Shown here piece after piece: positions 8,340 through 17,313 of a DNA stretch of 64,000 nucleotides; within the stretch, counting starts at the first letter, position 1; every line of letters begins with the position of its first letter. The notes beneath the pieces were generated by a model that saw nothing but the letters and a program-made list of their open reading frames with translations, was not told where the DNA came from and ran no database searches. The stretch spans positions 1,845,513 through 1,909,512 of the forward strand of contig NZ_BLIZ01000001.1 in the NCBI RefSeq assembly GCF_019972315.1, written 5' to 3'. The DNA is from Geobacter sp. AOG1 (GTDB taxonomy: Bacteria; Desulfobacterota; Desulfuromonadia; Geobacterales; Geobacteraceae). The position numbers and the translations under genes are program-made.

Positions 8340-9500
8340 ATGAACAGGCGCCGCTGGCTTCTCCAACTCGTTTTGCGCGCACTTGCCCACCGCAAGGGAC
8401 GTACCGTGCTTCTGCTGGCGGTGCTGGCCATGGCGTCGAGCCTGGCCACGGCCCTCGGCATTGTCTCGACCTCCATGGGGAAACGGGTGGCGGAAGAGGT
8501 ACGTAAATACGGGGCAAACCTGATTGTCATTCCCGAGTCGGCCCGTCTGGATGTGGGAAGCGGAGGGCTCAATTTCGGCGTTGTCAGCGAACCTGCCTAC
8601 CTGCAACAGCGCCTGGTGGAAGATGCCCTTGCACGAAGCGGCCTGAAGGCGGAACGCTCCTTTCATCTGCGTGGTGCCCTGCACTGGAAAGATGCCGATC
8701 TCATGGTGGAAGGAGTCAACTTTGCCGATATTCGCCGTCTTTTCCCGTGGTGGCAGCTGAAAGGCAACTGGCCCGCTGCCGGGGAAACGGTGGTCGGCAG
8801 TGATCTGGCGACCCGTCTGAAACTCACGACGGGAGATACGCTGGAACTTGTCGGGAAGTCTCAAACTCTGAGGCTTCGTATCTCGGGCATTGTTTCTTCC
8901 GGCGGGGAGGAAGATGGCCTGCTGTTCCTGGCACTGCCCGAACTTCAACAGGCGCTTGGCCTGGACGGACAACTCACGCTGGTTCGGCTCATGGTGACCG
9001 CCGGCGGTGACAGTCTCAAAAAGAGCGCTGCCGCCCTACAGCTGCTTCTGCCATCGGCAAAAGTCAACGAGGTGCGCCAGACCGCCCGGACCTCCGAGGG
9101 GTTGCTCGCCAAGGTAAAATTGCTGATGATCATGGTAACGGCGGTGGTGCTGGTCTCTGCCGGAAGCAGCGTGGCCGGTACCATGAGCACAACGGTGCTG
9201 GAGAGGAGTAAGGAGATCGGGCTCATGAAAGCGATGGGGGGAACCCGGTGGGAAGTCATGCTGATCTTTTGTGGTGAAGCGCTGGTACTTGGGGTATTGG
9301 GCGGGCTTGCCGGGTACATCTTCGGTAGTGCTATTGCCCAGTTCATCACCAGAACAGTTTTCTCAGCTTCAGCCGAATTTATTCCGTGGTTTACCGGCAT
9401 ATCCCTGGGGGTAAGTCTCTTTCTTGCTCTGCTGGGGAGTGTCGGACCGATGATAGCGGTGTTCCGGCTCGATCCGGTCAGGAGCCTGCGTGGTGAGTAA
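8340..9500 (+). CDS. ABC transporter permease, FtsX/MacB type (2 of 3)
   Basis: This 386-residue permease has the same layout as its upstream neighbour: an N-terminal helix near residues 18-40, an extracytoplasmic domain and three C-terminal helices. The motif ERSKEIGLMKAMGGTRWE lies near residue 290. The two share short stretches such as KYGANLIV and GNWPAA in equivalent places, so they are paralogs that probably form a heterodimer. The ATG is one base after the TAA of the previous gene, which indicates coupled translation. What it moves is not shown by the sequence; iron or another metal is an inference from relatives. Confidence 0.88.
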   Translation: MNRRRWLLQLVLRALAHRKGRTVLLLAVLAMASSLATALGIVSTSMGKRVAEEVRKYGANLIVIPESARLDVGSGGLNFGVVSEPAYLQQRLVEDALARSGLKAERSFHLRGALHWKDADLMVEGVNFADIRRLFPWWQLKGNWPAAGETVVGSDLATRLKLTTGDTLELVGKSQTLRLRISGIVSSGGEEDGLLFLALPELQQALGLDGQLTLVRLMVTAGGDSLKKSAAALQLLLPSAKVNEVRQTARTSEGLLAKVKLLMIMVTAVVLVSAGSSVAGTMSTTVLERSKEIGLMKAMGGTRWEVMLIFCGEALVLGVLGGLAGYIFGSAIAQFITRTVFSASAEFIPWFTGISLGVSLFLALLGSVGPMIAVFRLDPVRSLRGE

Positions 9501-9524
9501 TCGGATCACTGGTAACATAAGCAT

Positions 9525-9956
9525 ATGACCGAGCGCACACGGAAAACCATTGCAGCACCCCTGCTTCTTGCCGTCACCGGCGGGTTTCTTGTCGCCATCC
9601 CCCGGTGGCTTTTCCCCACCTGTGGTTTTGCTCATCAGGCTGACCGGATGTCGGGAGGAATGATGCACTGCGATACCTCCGGCAGTATCACGCTGTTTCT
9701 CGGCGCGGTGACTCTGGTCTCCGTCCTGGCCCTTTTCCGGCTTTCCCCTGGTCCCGCCAGGAACGGGGTGTTGCTCGCCGCCGCTGGGGCCGCGTGCTTA
9801 ATCTTTCCACTGTATCTTGTCTGGCCGGGTGTCTGCATGGCAGCCACCATGCCGTGCCGTATGGGCACCCTCCCGGCGGTTCTGCTGACCGGAGGGGTAC
9901 AGGTTTTGGTGGCGGTTGTCGCGCTGGTGGCAGGATCAGGGGGCAGAAGAGTGTGA
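9525..9956 (+). CDS. DUF4418-like small membrane protein with conserved Cys pairs
   Basis: This 143-residue protein has four hydrophobic segments. Its cysteines are arranged as in DUF4418 proteins: one after the first helix (FPTCGF), one in a Met-rich loop (GGMMHCDTSG), and two in GVCMAATMPCRMG. The Met and Cys residues would all lie on one side of the membrane and could bind Cu or Fe. The family assignment is from memory of this pattern. The gene lies within the permease operon, and its stop overlaps the GTG start of the third permease as GTGA, so it is part of the same system. Confidence 0.7.
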   Translation: MTERTRKTIAAPLLLAVTGGFLVAIPRWLFPTCGFAHQADRMSGGMMHCDTSGSITLFLGAVTLVSVLALFRLSPGPARNGVLLAAAGAACLIFPLYLVWPGVCMAATMPCRMGTLPAVLLTGGVQVLVAVVALVAGSGGRRV

Positions 9957-11158
9957 GCGAACGGTTCGGCCTTGCTGGCCTAGCATTGCGAATGACAGTC
10001 AGGGCTCCCCTTAAGCTCTTTGCCACGGGGTTCCTGCTGGTTCTGGTTTCCTTCCTCCTGGCCAGTGTCGTGCTGTTGCGCAGCGGTATCGAGGAGGCGA
10101 CAGCCAGGGGGGCGAAACGCCTGGGGGCGGATCTGATGGTGGTGCCGCGGGGCGCAGAGGTTCCCCTTGGGGCCGGGCTTTTCGGCGGGGTCCCGGTACG
10201 TTTTTCTCTTCCTGAAGGGATCGAACGGAGCATTGTCGCCATGCCGGGAGTGAGGCAGGTCGCACCGCAATATTTTCTCTCATCCGCGCCGGCCTCCTGC
10301 TGTGAAGCAGGGAACCTCCTCCTGGTCGGCTTTGATCCGTCCCGTGACTTTACTGTCCTTCCCTGGCTGAGTCCGGTTGTCCGGTTAAAGGAGGGAAAGG
10401 AGTCGATCCTGGTCGGCGGTTCAGTTATGAAGGCGCCTGGCGCAGCCATGCGTTTCTATAATCATACCTTCACCGTGGCCGCCCGCCTGGAAAAGAGCGG
10501 CATGGGGTATTTCGACAATGCTGTTTTCATCCCACTGGATGGAGTGTCGGTCATGGAACGCTCTTCCAAGGGTGGCGGCGGGGTTTCGCTCCGTGTGCCA
10601 TGGGGATATCCGTCGATTCTGCTGGTCCGGCTCGCCCCGTCGGTCATTCCGCAGGATATGGCGTCACTGCTTGAGCGTCAGCATCCCGGTATCAAGGTGC
10701 TGACGATTCCCGGGCTTTTCCGGGAAAACAGACTGAGGATGGAAAAACTTGCCCGGGGACAGCTGCCGCTTGCCGCAGCTGCCTGGCTCTTCGCCGTGCT
10801 TGCCGGCGGGGCGCTCCAGTTTCTTTACTGGCGAGAGCACCGGCCAAGTCTGGGGCTGCTTCATTCCTTTGGCTGTGGCAAGGGGGTGATCATGCTCCTG
10901 TTTGGCGCTGAAGCTTTCATCCTTTCCTTGGCAGGGATGGTGGCGGGGAGTGCTGGTGCGTTTTTCGTGCTGCGGCTCTTCGCCTCCTATTTCGCCGTGA
11001 CCGCCGGGATGCCGCTCCTGATCGGCGGGCTTGACCTGGCCCTTTCGGGTCTTCCTTGGCTCTGGCTGGTTTTCGCGGGGACCATGGCAGTGGAGGCGGT
11101 CATCATCATGTTTCTCCTCCTGCGCCGTGAACCGGCTGATCTTCTGCGAGGCGTCTGA
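9953..11158 (+). CDS. ABC transporter permease, FtsX/MacB type (3 of 3)
   Basis: This protein of about 401 residues has one N-terminal helix (LFATGFLLVLVSFLLASVVL), an extracytoplasmic domain and three C-terminal helices. It is more divergent than the two preceding permeases: the charged loop before the last helices reads WREHRPSLGLLHSFGCGKG instead of the usual ERSxEIgLMKAxGa. The open frame extends upstream to 9794, but that part is an antisense-like continuation of the DUF4418 gene. GTG at 9953 has AGGGGG at 9938-9943 and overlaps the previous stop. Its stop overlaps the ATG of the first ATPase. A cysteine pair (PASCCEAG) lies in the outer domain and may bind metal. Confidence 0.82.
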   Translation: MSERFGLAGLALRMTVRAPLKLFATGFLLVLVSFLLASVVLLRSGIEEATARGAKRLGADLMVVPRGAEVPLGAGLFGGVPVRFSLPEGIERSIVAMPGVRQVAPQYFLSSAPASCCEAGNLLLVGFDPSRDFTVLPWLSPVVRLKEGKESILVGGSVMKAPGAAMRFYNHTFTVAARLEKSGMGYFDNAVFIPLDGVSVMERSSKGGGGVSLRVPWGYPSILLVRLAPSVIPQDMASLLERQHPGIKVLTIPGLFRENRLRMEKLARGQLPLAAAAWLFAVLAGGALQFLYWREHRPSLGLLHSFGCGKGVIMLLFGAEAFILSLAGMVAGSAGAFFVLRLFASYFAVTAGMPLLIGGLDLALSGLPWLWLVFAGTMAVEAVIIMFLLLRREPADLLRGV

Positions 11159-11829
11159 TGCGGGTGGAACTGCAGCACGTATGCAAATCCTACCCGTTGC
11201 CGGGTGGTGGCGGGACCGTTAGTGCCCTGGACGGTGTCAACCTTGTTATCGAGAGAGGCACTCTCTGCGTGCTCAACGGACCGTCGGGAAGCGGCAAGAC
11301 AACCCTCCTGAGTGTCATCGGCGGGCTTTCCCGACCCACCTCAGGGAGTGTCACCCTGGATGACAAAGAGGTGCGCAATTCCAGTGACCGGCAGCGGGGA
11401 ACTGTTGCCCATGCTTTCCAGGAAGCGGTCTTCATCCCCGAATTGACGGTGATGGAGAACCTTCTCCTGCCGGCTCTCCGCTGTAGGGACCACTTTCCCA
11501 TCGACCGGGGTGAGAGGCTTCTCGAAGCATTCGGACTTGCGGAAATGTTCGATCTGTTTCCCGCTGCCCTGTCGGGGGGCGAAAAACGGCGCCTGAACCT
11601 TGCCCGAGCTCTCTTCCTTTCCCCCAGTTTACTGCTCATCGACGAGCCGGCAGCGTACCTGGACGATGGTTGGCAAAGGAAGGCGATGGAGATGATTATC
11701 CGGGAAGTCTGCGATGCGCAGGCTACCCTGGTGATGGCGACCCACACCCCTCTGCCGGGTGATGAGGGGTTTCGACGCATACTGATGCACAAAGGAAGGG
11801 TTATAGAAGATGGCAGCAGCGATTATTGA
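11158..11829 (+). CDS. ABC transporter ATP-binding protein (1 of 2), LolD/MacB type
   Basis: This 223-residue ATPase has a complete nucleotide-binding set: Walker A GPSGSGKTT near residue 41, signature LSGGEKRRLNLARAL, Walker B LLLIDEPAAYLDD and the switch histidine in MATHTPLPGD. The size and helical region match the ATPases that pair with FtsX/MacB permeases. The start overlaps the third permease gene (TGATG) and the end overlaps the second ATPase gene by 20 bp. The signature begins LSGGEK rather than the common LSGGQ/E-QQR, so it differs from its neighbour. It probably energises permease 3, or forms a heterodimer with ATPase 2. Confidence 0.92.
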   Translation: MRVELQHVCKSYPLPGGGGTVSALDGVNLVIERGTLCVLNGPSGSGKTTLLSVIGGLSRPTSGSVTLDDKEVRNSSDRQRGTVAHAFQEAVFIPELTVMENLLLPALRCRDHFPIDRGERLLEAFGLAEMFDLFPAALSGGEKRRLNLARALFLSPSLLLIDEPAAYLDDGWQRKAMEMIIREVCDAQATLVMATHTPLPGDEGFRRILMHKGRVIEDGSSDY

Positions 11830-12484
11830 AACCGGGGGGCTTACTAAAAGTTACGGCGATATCTGCGCACTGAAGCCTCTCGACCTGCAGGTTCCGGAGG
11901 GAGAGTGGCTCTCCGTCATGGGGCATTCCGGCTCCGGAAAAAGTACGTTCATGAATCTGGTGGGTGGGCTCGATCGGCCCAGTGCCGGTTCCTTGAGGGT
12001 CGGTGGGGAAGATCTGCTGATGCTGTCCGAAGACGGTCTGGCCCGTTTCCGCAGGGAATTCGTCGGCATAATTTTTCAGCAGCATCATCTGGTTCCCTAC
12101 CTTACGGCTGTCGAGAATGTCATGCTGGCGCAGTACTTTCACAGTGTGCCGGATGAGGCCGAAGCCAGATCAGCTCTGGAACGGGTCGGTCTAGGCCATC
12201 GTCTGAAGAACCGGCCGGGTGAGTTGTCGGGCGGAGAACAGCAGCGGGTCTGTATCGCCCGGGCGATTATCAACAGTCCGAAACTGCTGCTGGGGGACGA
12301 GCCGACCGGCAATCTGGACCACAAGAGTACGGTGATGGTAATGGAACTGCTCAAGGAGTTGCGGGCAGAGGAGCGTTTTACCGTTATCATGGTAACGCAC
12401 AACCAGGAAGTGGCCACCTGGGGGGACCGGACCATCTACCTCGATGACGGAGTGCTGGTGCGCGAAGAGCGGATGAGGTCCTGA
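11810..12484 (+). CDS. ABC transporter ATP-binding protein (2 of 2), LolD/MacB type
   Basis: This 224-residue ATPase has Walker A GHSGSGKST, signature LSGGEQQRVCIARAI, Walker B LLLGDEPTGNLD and switch His in VTHNQEVA. It is closer to canonical MacB/LolD/FtsE ATPases than the previous one. The start lies inside the end of ATPase 1, and its stop overlaps the ATG of the DUF2318 gene (TGATG). Two ATPases and three permeases in one operon could form two separate transporters, or one asymmetric complex. I infer that this one serves permeases 1 and 2. Confidence 0.92.
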   Translation: MAAAIIETGGLTKSYGDICALKPLDLQVPEGEWLSVMGHSGSGKSTFMNLVGGLDRPSAGSLRVGGEDLLMLSEDGLARFRREFVGIIFQQHHLVPYLTAVENVMLAQYFHSVPDEAEARSALERVGLGHRLKNRPGELSGGEQQRVCIARAIINSPKLLLGDEPTGNLDHKSTVMVMELLKELRAEERFTVIMVTHNQEVATWGDRTIYLDDGVLVREERMRS

Positions 12485-13821
12485 TGGTTGCGGTGAAGCT
12501 TATTCCCCTTCTTATTTCCTGGTTCGGGATCGTACTGGTCCTGCTGAGAGGCTTTTCCGGGCGGCGTTTTCCCGTGGCGGCTGCGGGCATTGCCGGGTTT
12601 GCTCTTGGAGTGGTGGGGGCTTTTGCCCTTTTGCGTTCATATCCGGGAGAACTCTCGTTCGGGATTATCAGGGGCGTGGTGGCGGGGGTGTTTCTCCTGC
12701 TCTGGGGCATTGCCGTGGCTGCACTGTACCGCAATACCATGCGGGAATTTCATGTCTTCCAGGGAGAAAAACTCGTCAATGCGTCATATTATGCGGTAAT
12801 CTTTACATTTACGGCGAGCATCATCGCGGGAGCGATTTGCACCTGTCGGCTCCCCGCACCCAGTGGCAATATCCTGGCGTTGCTACTACTTGTCCTCGTC
12901 GCCGTGGTCCTGGCCTTCGCTGCCTTGGCTGCAGAGAAGATGCTGCCGGCGTACCTGACAGTGTCTCAGCCCGCTCTCATGGCCGCTGTGGTGGCACTCC
13001 TGTTATTCAGCGCTTCCTCTCTTATCCGCCTCGATCTCTTTTCTCCCCTGAGCATGAAGGTAATGAAGTTCGCCCACGACTTCGTCCACCAGTTTTTTGA
13101 ATCGATGCTGATTCCTGATCACCTCTTCATCCGCACCTATCTCTGGGGCTATATCGGGCTCCTGTTCGGCAATGGAGTCGGATTCTGGGGAGGGATGATC
13201 ATCTGGTTCACCCCGGTTGTTCTCATTCTTCTGGCGATCCGCTTCGAGCTGCTGCCGTCGGTGGCACATATCCGCCAAGGGGCGAAACGGCGCAAGCTGC
13301 TGGCTGCCGCTATCAGGGAGCGGCGGTTTCGGCTCGTTGTTCCCCTGCTTGCCCTGCTGGTTTTTGCGGCCGCGGCCTACCGGAGCAGTTACCCGAGCGT
13401 GGAATACTGGGACCCGGTGCCAGTGCCTGTCATGGCGAACCCGGCGGGGGAGATAGTCATTCCGAAACAGGGAGAAATCAACCTGGAGGATGGCAAGTTG
13501 CACAAATACCTTTACAAGCAGGGAGGAAAAGAGGCTCGTTTCTTCGTGCTGTTGAACCCCTCGGGACAATTTACGGTGGATCTGGACGCCTGCGCCATCT
13601 GCAAGCCGGACGGTTATGGCCAGGCAGAGGGAACGGTGATCTGCTATTACTGCAAGACGCTCATCCCCTTGGAAACCGTTGGGAAACCGGGGGGGTGCAA
13701 CCCCGTCCCCGTTCCGTTCACGGTGAAAGAGGATGGTGTGCATATTGACGGTATGACCATCATTAATAGCTGGAATATGACTGTTCAGGCAACAGCACGA
13801 ATCAAGGAGGGGGGCAAGTGA
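12484..13821 (+). CDS. DUF2318-like membrane protein with CX2C motifs
   Basis: This 445-residue protein has about nine N-terminal membrane helices and a C-terminal extracytoplasmic domain. That domain holds two CX2C motifs, CAIC at residues 370-373 and CYYC at 387-390, plus Cys405 in GGCNP. This is the DUF2318 (Fe-S membrane protein) pattern, as in Campylobacter Cj1660, which lies with two permeases and an ATPase in an iron-acquisition locus. The cysteines could bind a metal centre or do thiol-disulfide chemistry. It overlaps both neighbours (TGATG upstream, GTGA downstream), so it sits exactly at the join between the ABC genes and the cytochrome maturation genes. It is the strongest clue that the two parts work together. 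Confidence 0.82.
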   Translation: MVAVKLIPLLISWFGIVLVLLRGFSGRRFPVAAAGIAGFALGVVGAFALLRSYPGELSFGIIRGVVAGVFLLLWGIAVAALYRNTMREFHVFQGEKLVNASYYAVIFTFTASIIAGAICTCRLPAPSGNILALLLLVLVAVVLAFAALAAEKMLPAYLTVSQPALMAAVVALLLFSASSLIRLDLFSPLSMKVMKFAHDFVHQFFESMLIPDHLFIRTYLWGYIGLLFGNGVGFWGGMIIWFTPVVLILLAIRFELLPSVAHIRQGAKRRKLLAAAIRERRFRLVVPLLALLVFAAAAYRSSYPSVEYWDPVPVPVMANPAGEIVIPKQGEINLEDGKLHKYLYKQGGKEARFFVLLNPSGQFTVDLDACAICKPDGYGQAEGTVICYYCKTLIPLETVGKPGGCNPVPVPFTVKEDGVHIDGMTIINSWNMTVQATARIKEGGK

Positions 13822-15068
13822 AACGCCTGCTGAGTGCAATCTGGGCAGTACTGTCGTCCCGAGCCGTGCCACCCCTTGTGTGCGGAGTTTTCCTGCTTAT
13901 CTATATCGGGATTGCCTTTGGGACCGATGATACTTTGATAGCCCTGATGGCATTTACCCGCAAAAGCGTCATTCTGGTAGTTCTTCTTGCCCTGATCCCC
14001 CTGAACAGCCTGTGTCTGATGCTGAAGGAAACGGACAGGCATCTCAAAAGGCGTCGTGCAAAAAACGGTGACGAGAACGACGCTCCTGCGGGTCTGTTCG
14101 ATGAATCGATTGCCGTGCCTGCGTCACCCGAATTTGCCGAATTGCGGGGACGCCTTGAAGCAGAAGGTTACAACTGTCGCCGCAAGGAAGGCGTGCTTGC
14201 CGCTTGGCGGGGGATCAGCATCTTTCCCACTCGACTGCTCTTCCTCGCCGCGGTTTTTTGCCTCTTTACCGGCATCCTGGTCAGTCTTACAAACCGCAGT
14301 TCGCACAGGATGAACGTTGTCGAGGGTGAACCGATCCCCACGGCGGAAGGAGGCGGCGGTCTGGTGGAGAGGATTCGCTTGGAGGCGTCTTCCGGGGTAA
14401 TTCTCGACAAAAAACTTAGACTGGAAGTCGCTCCGTCGACGGCAGGGGATGGAAGAAAGGTCTTCGAGCTCTATCCCCCTTCTCTCTATCGGGGCTACTT
14501 CGTCTACCCCCGCTACCTGGGATTTGTCTCCGTCATCCGTTTTTCTGCGCCAGGGATGCAGTCAGCCAGCGAGATCCAGGGTGCATTGAATATCTATCCA
14601 CCGGGAAAAGAGGACCGGCTCGAAATTCCCGGAACTCCGTACCAGATCGTCTTCAGTATGGTAAAACCGGATGACGGGAGCGACCCCTATATGACGGGAC
14701 GTTTCACCTTGCTGTTCACGGTTCTGAAAGGGAAGGAGGTCCTCTTCAGGGGGAACGCTCCGACTGGCGGGGAATTTGTTCATGAGGGATTCCGTCTGGC
14801 AATCCCCGATTTCAGGCGCATGGTGATAACTGACTTCATACAGGACTATGGCGTCCTGCTGGTCTGGACAGCGGCTTTGCTTTTCATGGGCGCAGGTTGT
14901 ATCTGGTTGCCGGTGAGGGTTTTCTTGCCACGCCGGGAGATGGTTTTCTTACAGGAACATGATGCTGTTAATGCCTGTTCCCGTGCAGAAGGGAGGAGAA
15001 GAACACATGCGGGGGTTTTCCACGAAACACTGGATATCCTGGAAGCAAGGCGGCCTTCCACCCCTTAA
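13818..15068 (+). CDS. Divergent ResB-like protein (1 of 2)
   Basis: This 416-residue protein has two N-terminal helices (residues ~20-35 and 50-70), a third near 145-165, a long extracytoplasmic domain and a final helix near 355-375. This is the ResB/Ccs1 layout. Like ResB it has a beta-rich outer domain with a short LYPPSLYRGYFVYP-type segment and a stretch ending just before the last helix. Residue similarity to canonical ResB is weak, so the assignment rests on topology and its neighbours. It starts on a GTG overlapping the DUF2318 stop. It may chaperone apocytochrome or heme in place of ResB, or connect the DUF2318 protein to CcsA. Confidence 0.6.
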   Translation: MKRLLSAIWAVLSSRAVPPLVCGVFLLIYIGIAFGTDDTLIALMAFTRKSVILVVLLALIPLNSLCLMLKETDRHLKRRRAKNGDENDAPAGLFDESIAVPASPEFAELRGRLEAEGYNCRRKEGVLAAWRGISIFPTRLLFLAAVFCLFTGILVSLTNRSSHRMNVVEGEPIPTAEGGGGLVERIRLEASSGVILDKKLRLEVAPSTAGDGRKVFELYPPSLYRGYFVYPRYLGFVSVIRFSAPGMQSASEIQGALNIYPPGKEDRLEIPGTPYQIVFSMVKPDDGSDPYMTGRFTLLFTVLKGKEVLFRGNAPTGGEFVHEGFRLAIPDFRRMVITDFIQDYGVLLVWTAALLFMGAGCIWLPVRVFLPRREMVFLQEHDAVNACSRAEGRRRTHAGVFHETLDILEARRPSTP

Positions 15069-15115
15069 AATTACTGGCTTGTGCCGCTGAAGTATGGTAA
15101 ACAACCGGGTGTACT

Positions 15116-15139
15116 TTTTGAGGTTTTGCTACCTCAAAA
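15116..15139 (+). other. Intercistronic hairpin
   Basis: TTTTGAGGT at 15116-15124 pairs perfectly with ACCTCAAAA at 15131-15139 around a six-base loop. No T-run follows, so transcription probably continues. It lies in the only sizeable gap (about 130 bp) between the two ResB-like genes. It could be an RNA processing or stability element, or a dyad operator. Confidence 0.45.
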
Positions 15140-15196
15140 GCCGATAGAACGAACCATATTTTTTCTCTTACCCCATTTCAGGAAGTGACAGAGCGA

Positions 15197-16384
15197 ATGA
15201 ACAAAAATACCAAGTTTTCCGGAGCTTCTAAGATATTTTTTGTCTCTCCCTATTTCTTACTGGTTTTCCTGGTCATACCCGCATATTCCGTGCTCAGAAT
15301 TAAGCTGCGTCTTCCCGTTTCGGGGGATCTGCTCCTCGGTAATAACGTGCTGTTTTGCGTGTGCATTGCGCTAAGGCTTGTCTGGCGCATGGTGAGAATG
15401 CGTGGTGACATCCGCTATGGCGCAGACTACCATCCGCCAAAGAGTGTAATTGAGATAGACCGCCCGGCCGCACAGTTGCAGACCGCTCTGACCGGTGTCG
15501 GCTTTCATTTTACTGTTGCCGGCGATTACGGGGAGAAACGCGACCTCGGCTACCTGGGGACAACATTGCTTTATGTCGGCCTGCTGCTCCTGCTCCTGTT
15601 CGGTTCTTATGACTACATGCGTGAATACTCGGTTATGGGCCGGTTGGGTGTTGGCGAGCCGATATCGCTTGATGGCAAGGGGCTGATTGGACAATTTGAA
15701 GCGGGTTCTCTCGCTGGTGCCTCCCGATTGCCGCTGCTTCAGGTAAAAAAGCAGATACTGCCGAATCCCCAATGGCCAAAAGGGGCAACGGAAATAGCCC
15801 TGCTCTCTCAGGAACGCAAGGAACTGGCTACTGGCATCATCGCTCCCGGGAAACCATTCCTCTATGGCGGACTCGATTACCATATGACCAGGTTTATCTT
15901 CGATGCCCTGATTATGATAAGAAAGGATAAGTCCATTGTTTACGAGAATTTTGTAAAACTTCTTCCTCTCCCGCAAAAGAAGGGGGCATACAGTTACTAC
16001 GGTTCGCTCAAATATCCCCAGTCTGAAAATGTGGGGGGGAGTGCCTGGCTGAACCCGGAAGACAAAGCGATTCAGATACAGGCAACATTGGACAAGAAAA
16101 AAATTGTCGATACCGAACTGAAGCTGTGGGGTAAAAACAAGATTGCGCAGGGAGAGTATACCGCCTCATTGGAGGGGCTTGCTCAATGGAGCGAGATTCG
16201 CGTGGCCCGCGGCAGGCATAGGGTCATGTTGATCATCGGAGCTGTTCTCGCCGCTGTCGGGGGGTTCATCAGGATTATGATCCGGCCCCAGCGAATCTGG
16301 CTGGAAGGATCTGAGGAAAAGTGCCAGGTGAGGGTCATTGGCAGGAAAACCCTGCAGTTGCTGAGTGATTCGGACAAGCAATGA
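15197..16384 (+). CDS. Divergent ResB-like protein (2 of 2)
   Basis: This protein of about 395 residues has N-terminal helices near residues 15-35 and 40-60, one near 120-140, a long extracytoplasmic domain and a last helix near 345-360. This ResB-like topology matches the upstream gene. AGGAAG at 15180-15185 suits the ATG at 15197 better than the in-frame GTG at 15185. Motifs such as GKPFLYGGLDYHMTRF resemble the outer domain of ResB, but overall similarity is low. It precedes a CcsA gene by 73 bp and probably belongs to the same operon. It could pair with one of the two CcsA proteins. Confidence 0.6.
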   Translation: MNKNTKFSGASKIFFVSPYFLLVFLVIPAYSVLRIKLRLPVSGDLLLGNNVLFCVCIALRLVWRMVRMRGDIRYGADYHPPKSVIEIDRPAAQLQTALTGVGFHFTVAGDYGEKRDLGYLGTTLLYVGLLLLLLFGSYDYMREYSVMGRLGVGEPISLDGKGLIGQFEAGSLAGASRLPLLQVKKQILPNPQWPKGATEIALLSQERKELATGIIAPGKPFLYGGLDYHMTRFIFDALIMIRKDKSIVYENFVKLLPLPQKKGAYSYYGSLKYPQSENVGGSAWLNPEDKAIQIQATLDKKKIVDTELKLWGKNKIAQGEYTASLEGLAQWSEIRVARGRHRVMLIIGAVLAAVGGFIRIMIRPQRIWLEGSEEKCQVRVIGRKTLQLLSDSDKQ

Positions 16385-16457
16385 CAGCTATGATAGATGG
16401 GTGTTGCACGCACTCTCCCTACAATTCGCTACAAACGAACGGATAAAGGTAGCCACT

Positions 16458-17294
16458 ATGTCGAATTTTGAAATGATTTTTTTCTGGATTTCCCTGGTAA
16501 TTTACTCCCTGGCGAGCGGCGGGTACATCTATTCCTTCGTCTTCAAGAACCCCCGATTCATGCCGAAGATGACGATCCTTATCCTGATCGGGTTCCTGAC
16601 CCATACAATCGCCATTTGCGCCCGTTACCAGGCTCAAGGTCATCTTCCCTGGTCAGGTGACTACGAGAGCGCCATGATGGGGGGGTGGTTCATAATCGCA
16701 GGGACCCTTTTTGTGGGGTGGCGGAACAAGGCCCTGCAAGCGCTGGCCACCGCCTCTGTCCCGTTGGTGATCATAATGATGGGCTTCGGCGTCATGCGCA
16801 ATCCGGTACTTACTCCCATGGCAGCCAGCCTGAAGAATTACTGGCTTTACATCCATGTATACTTCGCCTGGCTGGCATTCGGTGCGTATACCCTGGCAAT
16901 GGCTGCGGGAGTTCTCTACCTGATGAAAAGGAAGAGCTCGAAGAGTGGCGTCGTGAATCCATCCTATGAGCGGTTCCCCTCCCTGGATCGTCTTGATGAG
17001 ATGATCTTTCGCTATGTGGTATTCGGGTTCATCACCGACACCATCATGATCGCGGCCGGCGCCATCTGGGCCAAGGACCTGTGGGGCAGCTACTGGAGCT
17101 GGGACCCGGTGGAAACCTGGTCGCTTATCTCCTGGCTCTCTTACGGCATCTGCATCCATCTGCGTATCACTTTCGGCTGGCGGAATGAACGTCTGGCGTG
17201 GTTGGCAATTGCTGCCCTGAGCACGGTCATTATCTCGTTTTTCGGTGTCACCTTTGTTGTCGATTCCAGCATCCACACGTTCCAGGTGCGGTAG
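16458..17294 (+). CDS. ccsA: Cytochrome c biogenesis protein CcsA (system II heme handling), copy 2
   Basis: This 278-residue multi-pass protein is very similar to the CcsA at 5627-6451. It has the same heme-handling segment WAKDLWGSYWSWDPVETWS and the same histidines in WLYIHVYFAW and the last helix. The main difference is a four-residue insertion (KSSKSGVV region) in the cytoplasmic loop. The open frame begins further upstream, but ATG 16458 has AAAGGT seven bases before it and matches the start of the paralog (MSNFEMIFFWI against MSNLETVLFWI). With the ResB gene downstream it forms a standard CcsBA heme exporter and cytochrome c synthase. Confidence 0.94.
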   Translation: MSNFEMIFFWISLVIYSLASGGYIYSFVFKNPRFMPKMTILILIGFLTHTIAICARYQAQGHLPWSGDYESAMMGGWFIIAGTLFVGWRNKALQALATASVPLVIIMMGFGVMRNPVLTPMAASLKNYWLYIHVYFAWLAFGAYTLAMAAGVLYLMKRKSSKSGVVNPSYERFPSLDRLDEMIFRYVVFGFITDTIMIAAGAIWAKDLWGSYWSWDPVETWSLISWLSYGICIHLRITFGWRNERLAWLAIAALSTVIISFFGVTFVVDSSIHTFQVR

Positions 17295-17313
17295 GAAGTG
17301 ATAGGCGAGAGCT

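Noticed and set aside
9794..9952. An N-terminal extension of permease 3 starting at 9794
   Set aside because: It overlaps the DUF4418-like gene in another frame, is rich in Gly, Arg and Cys with no helix, and GTG 9953 has a good ribosome site.
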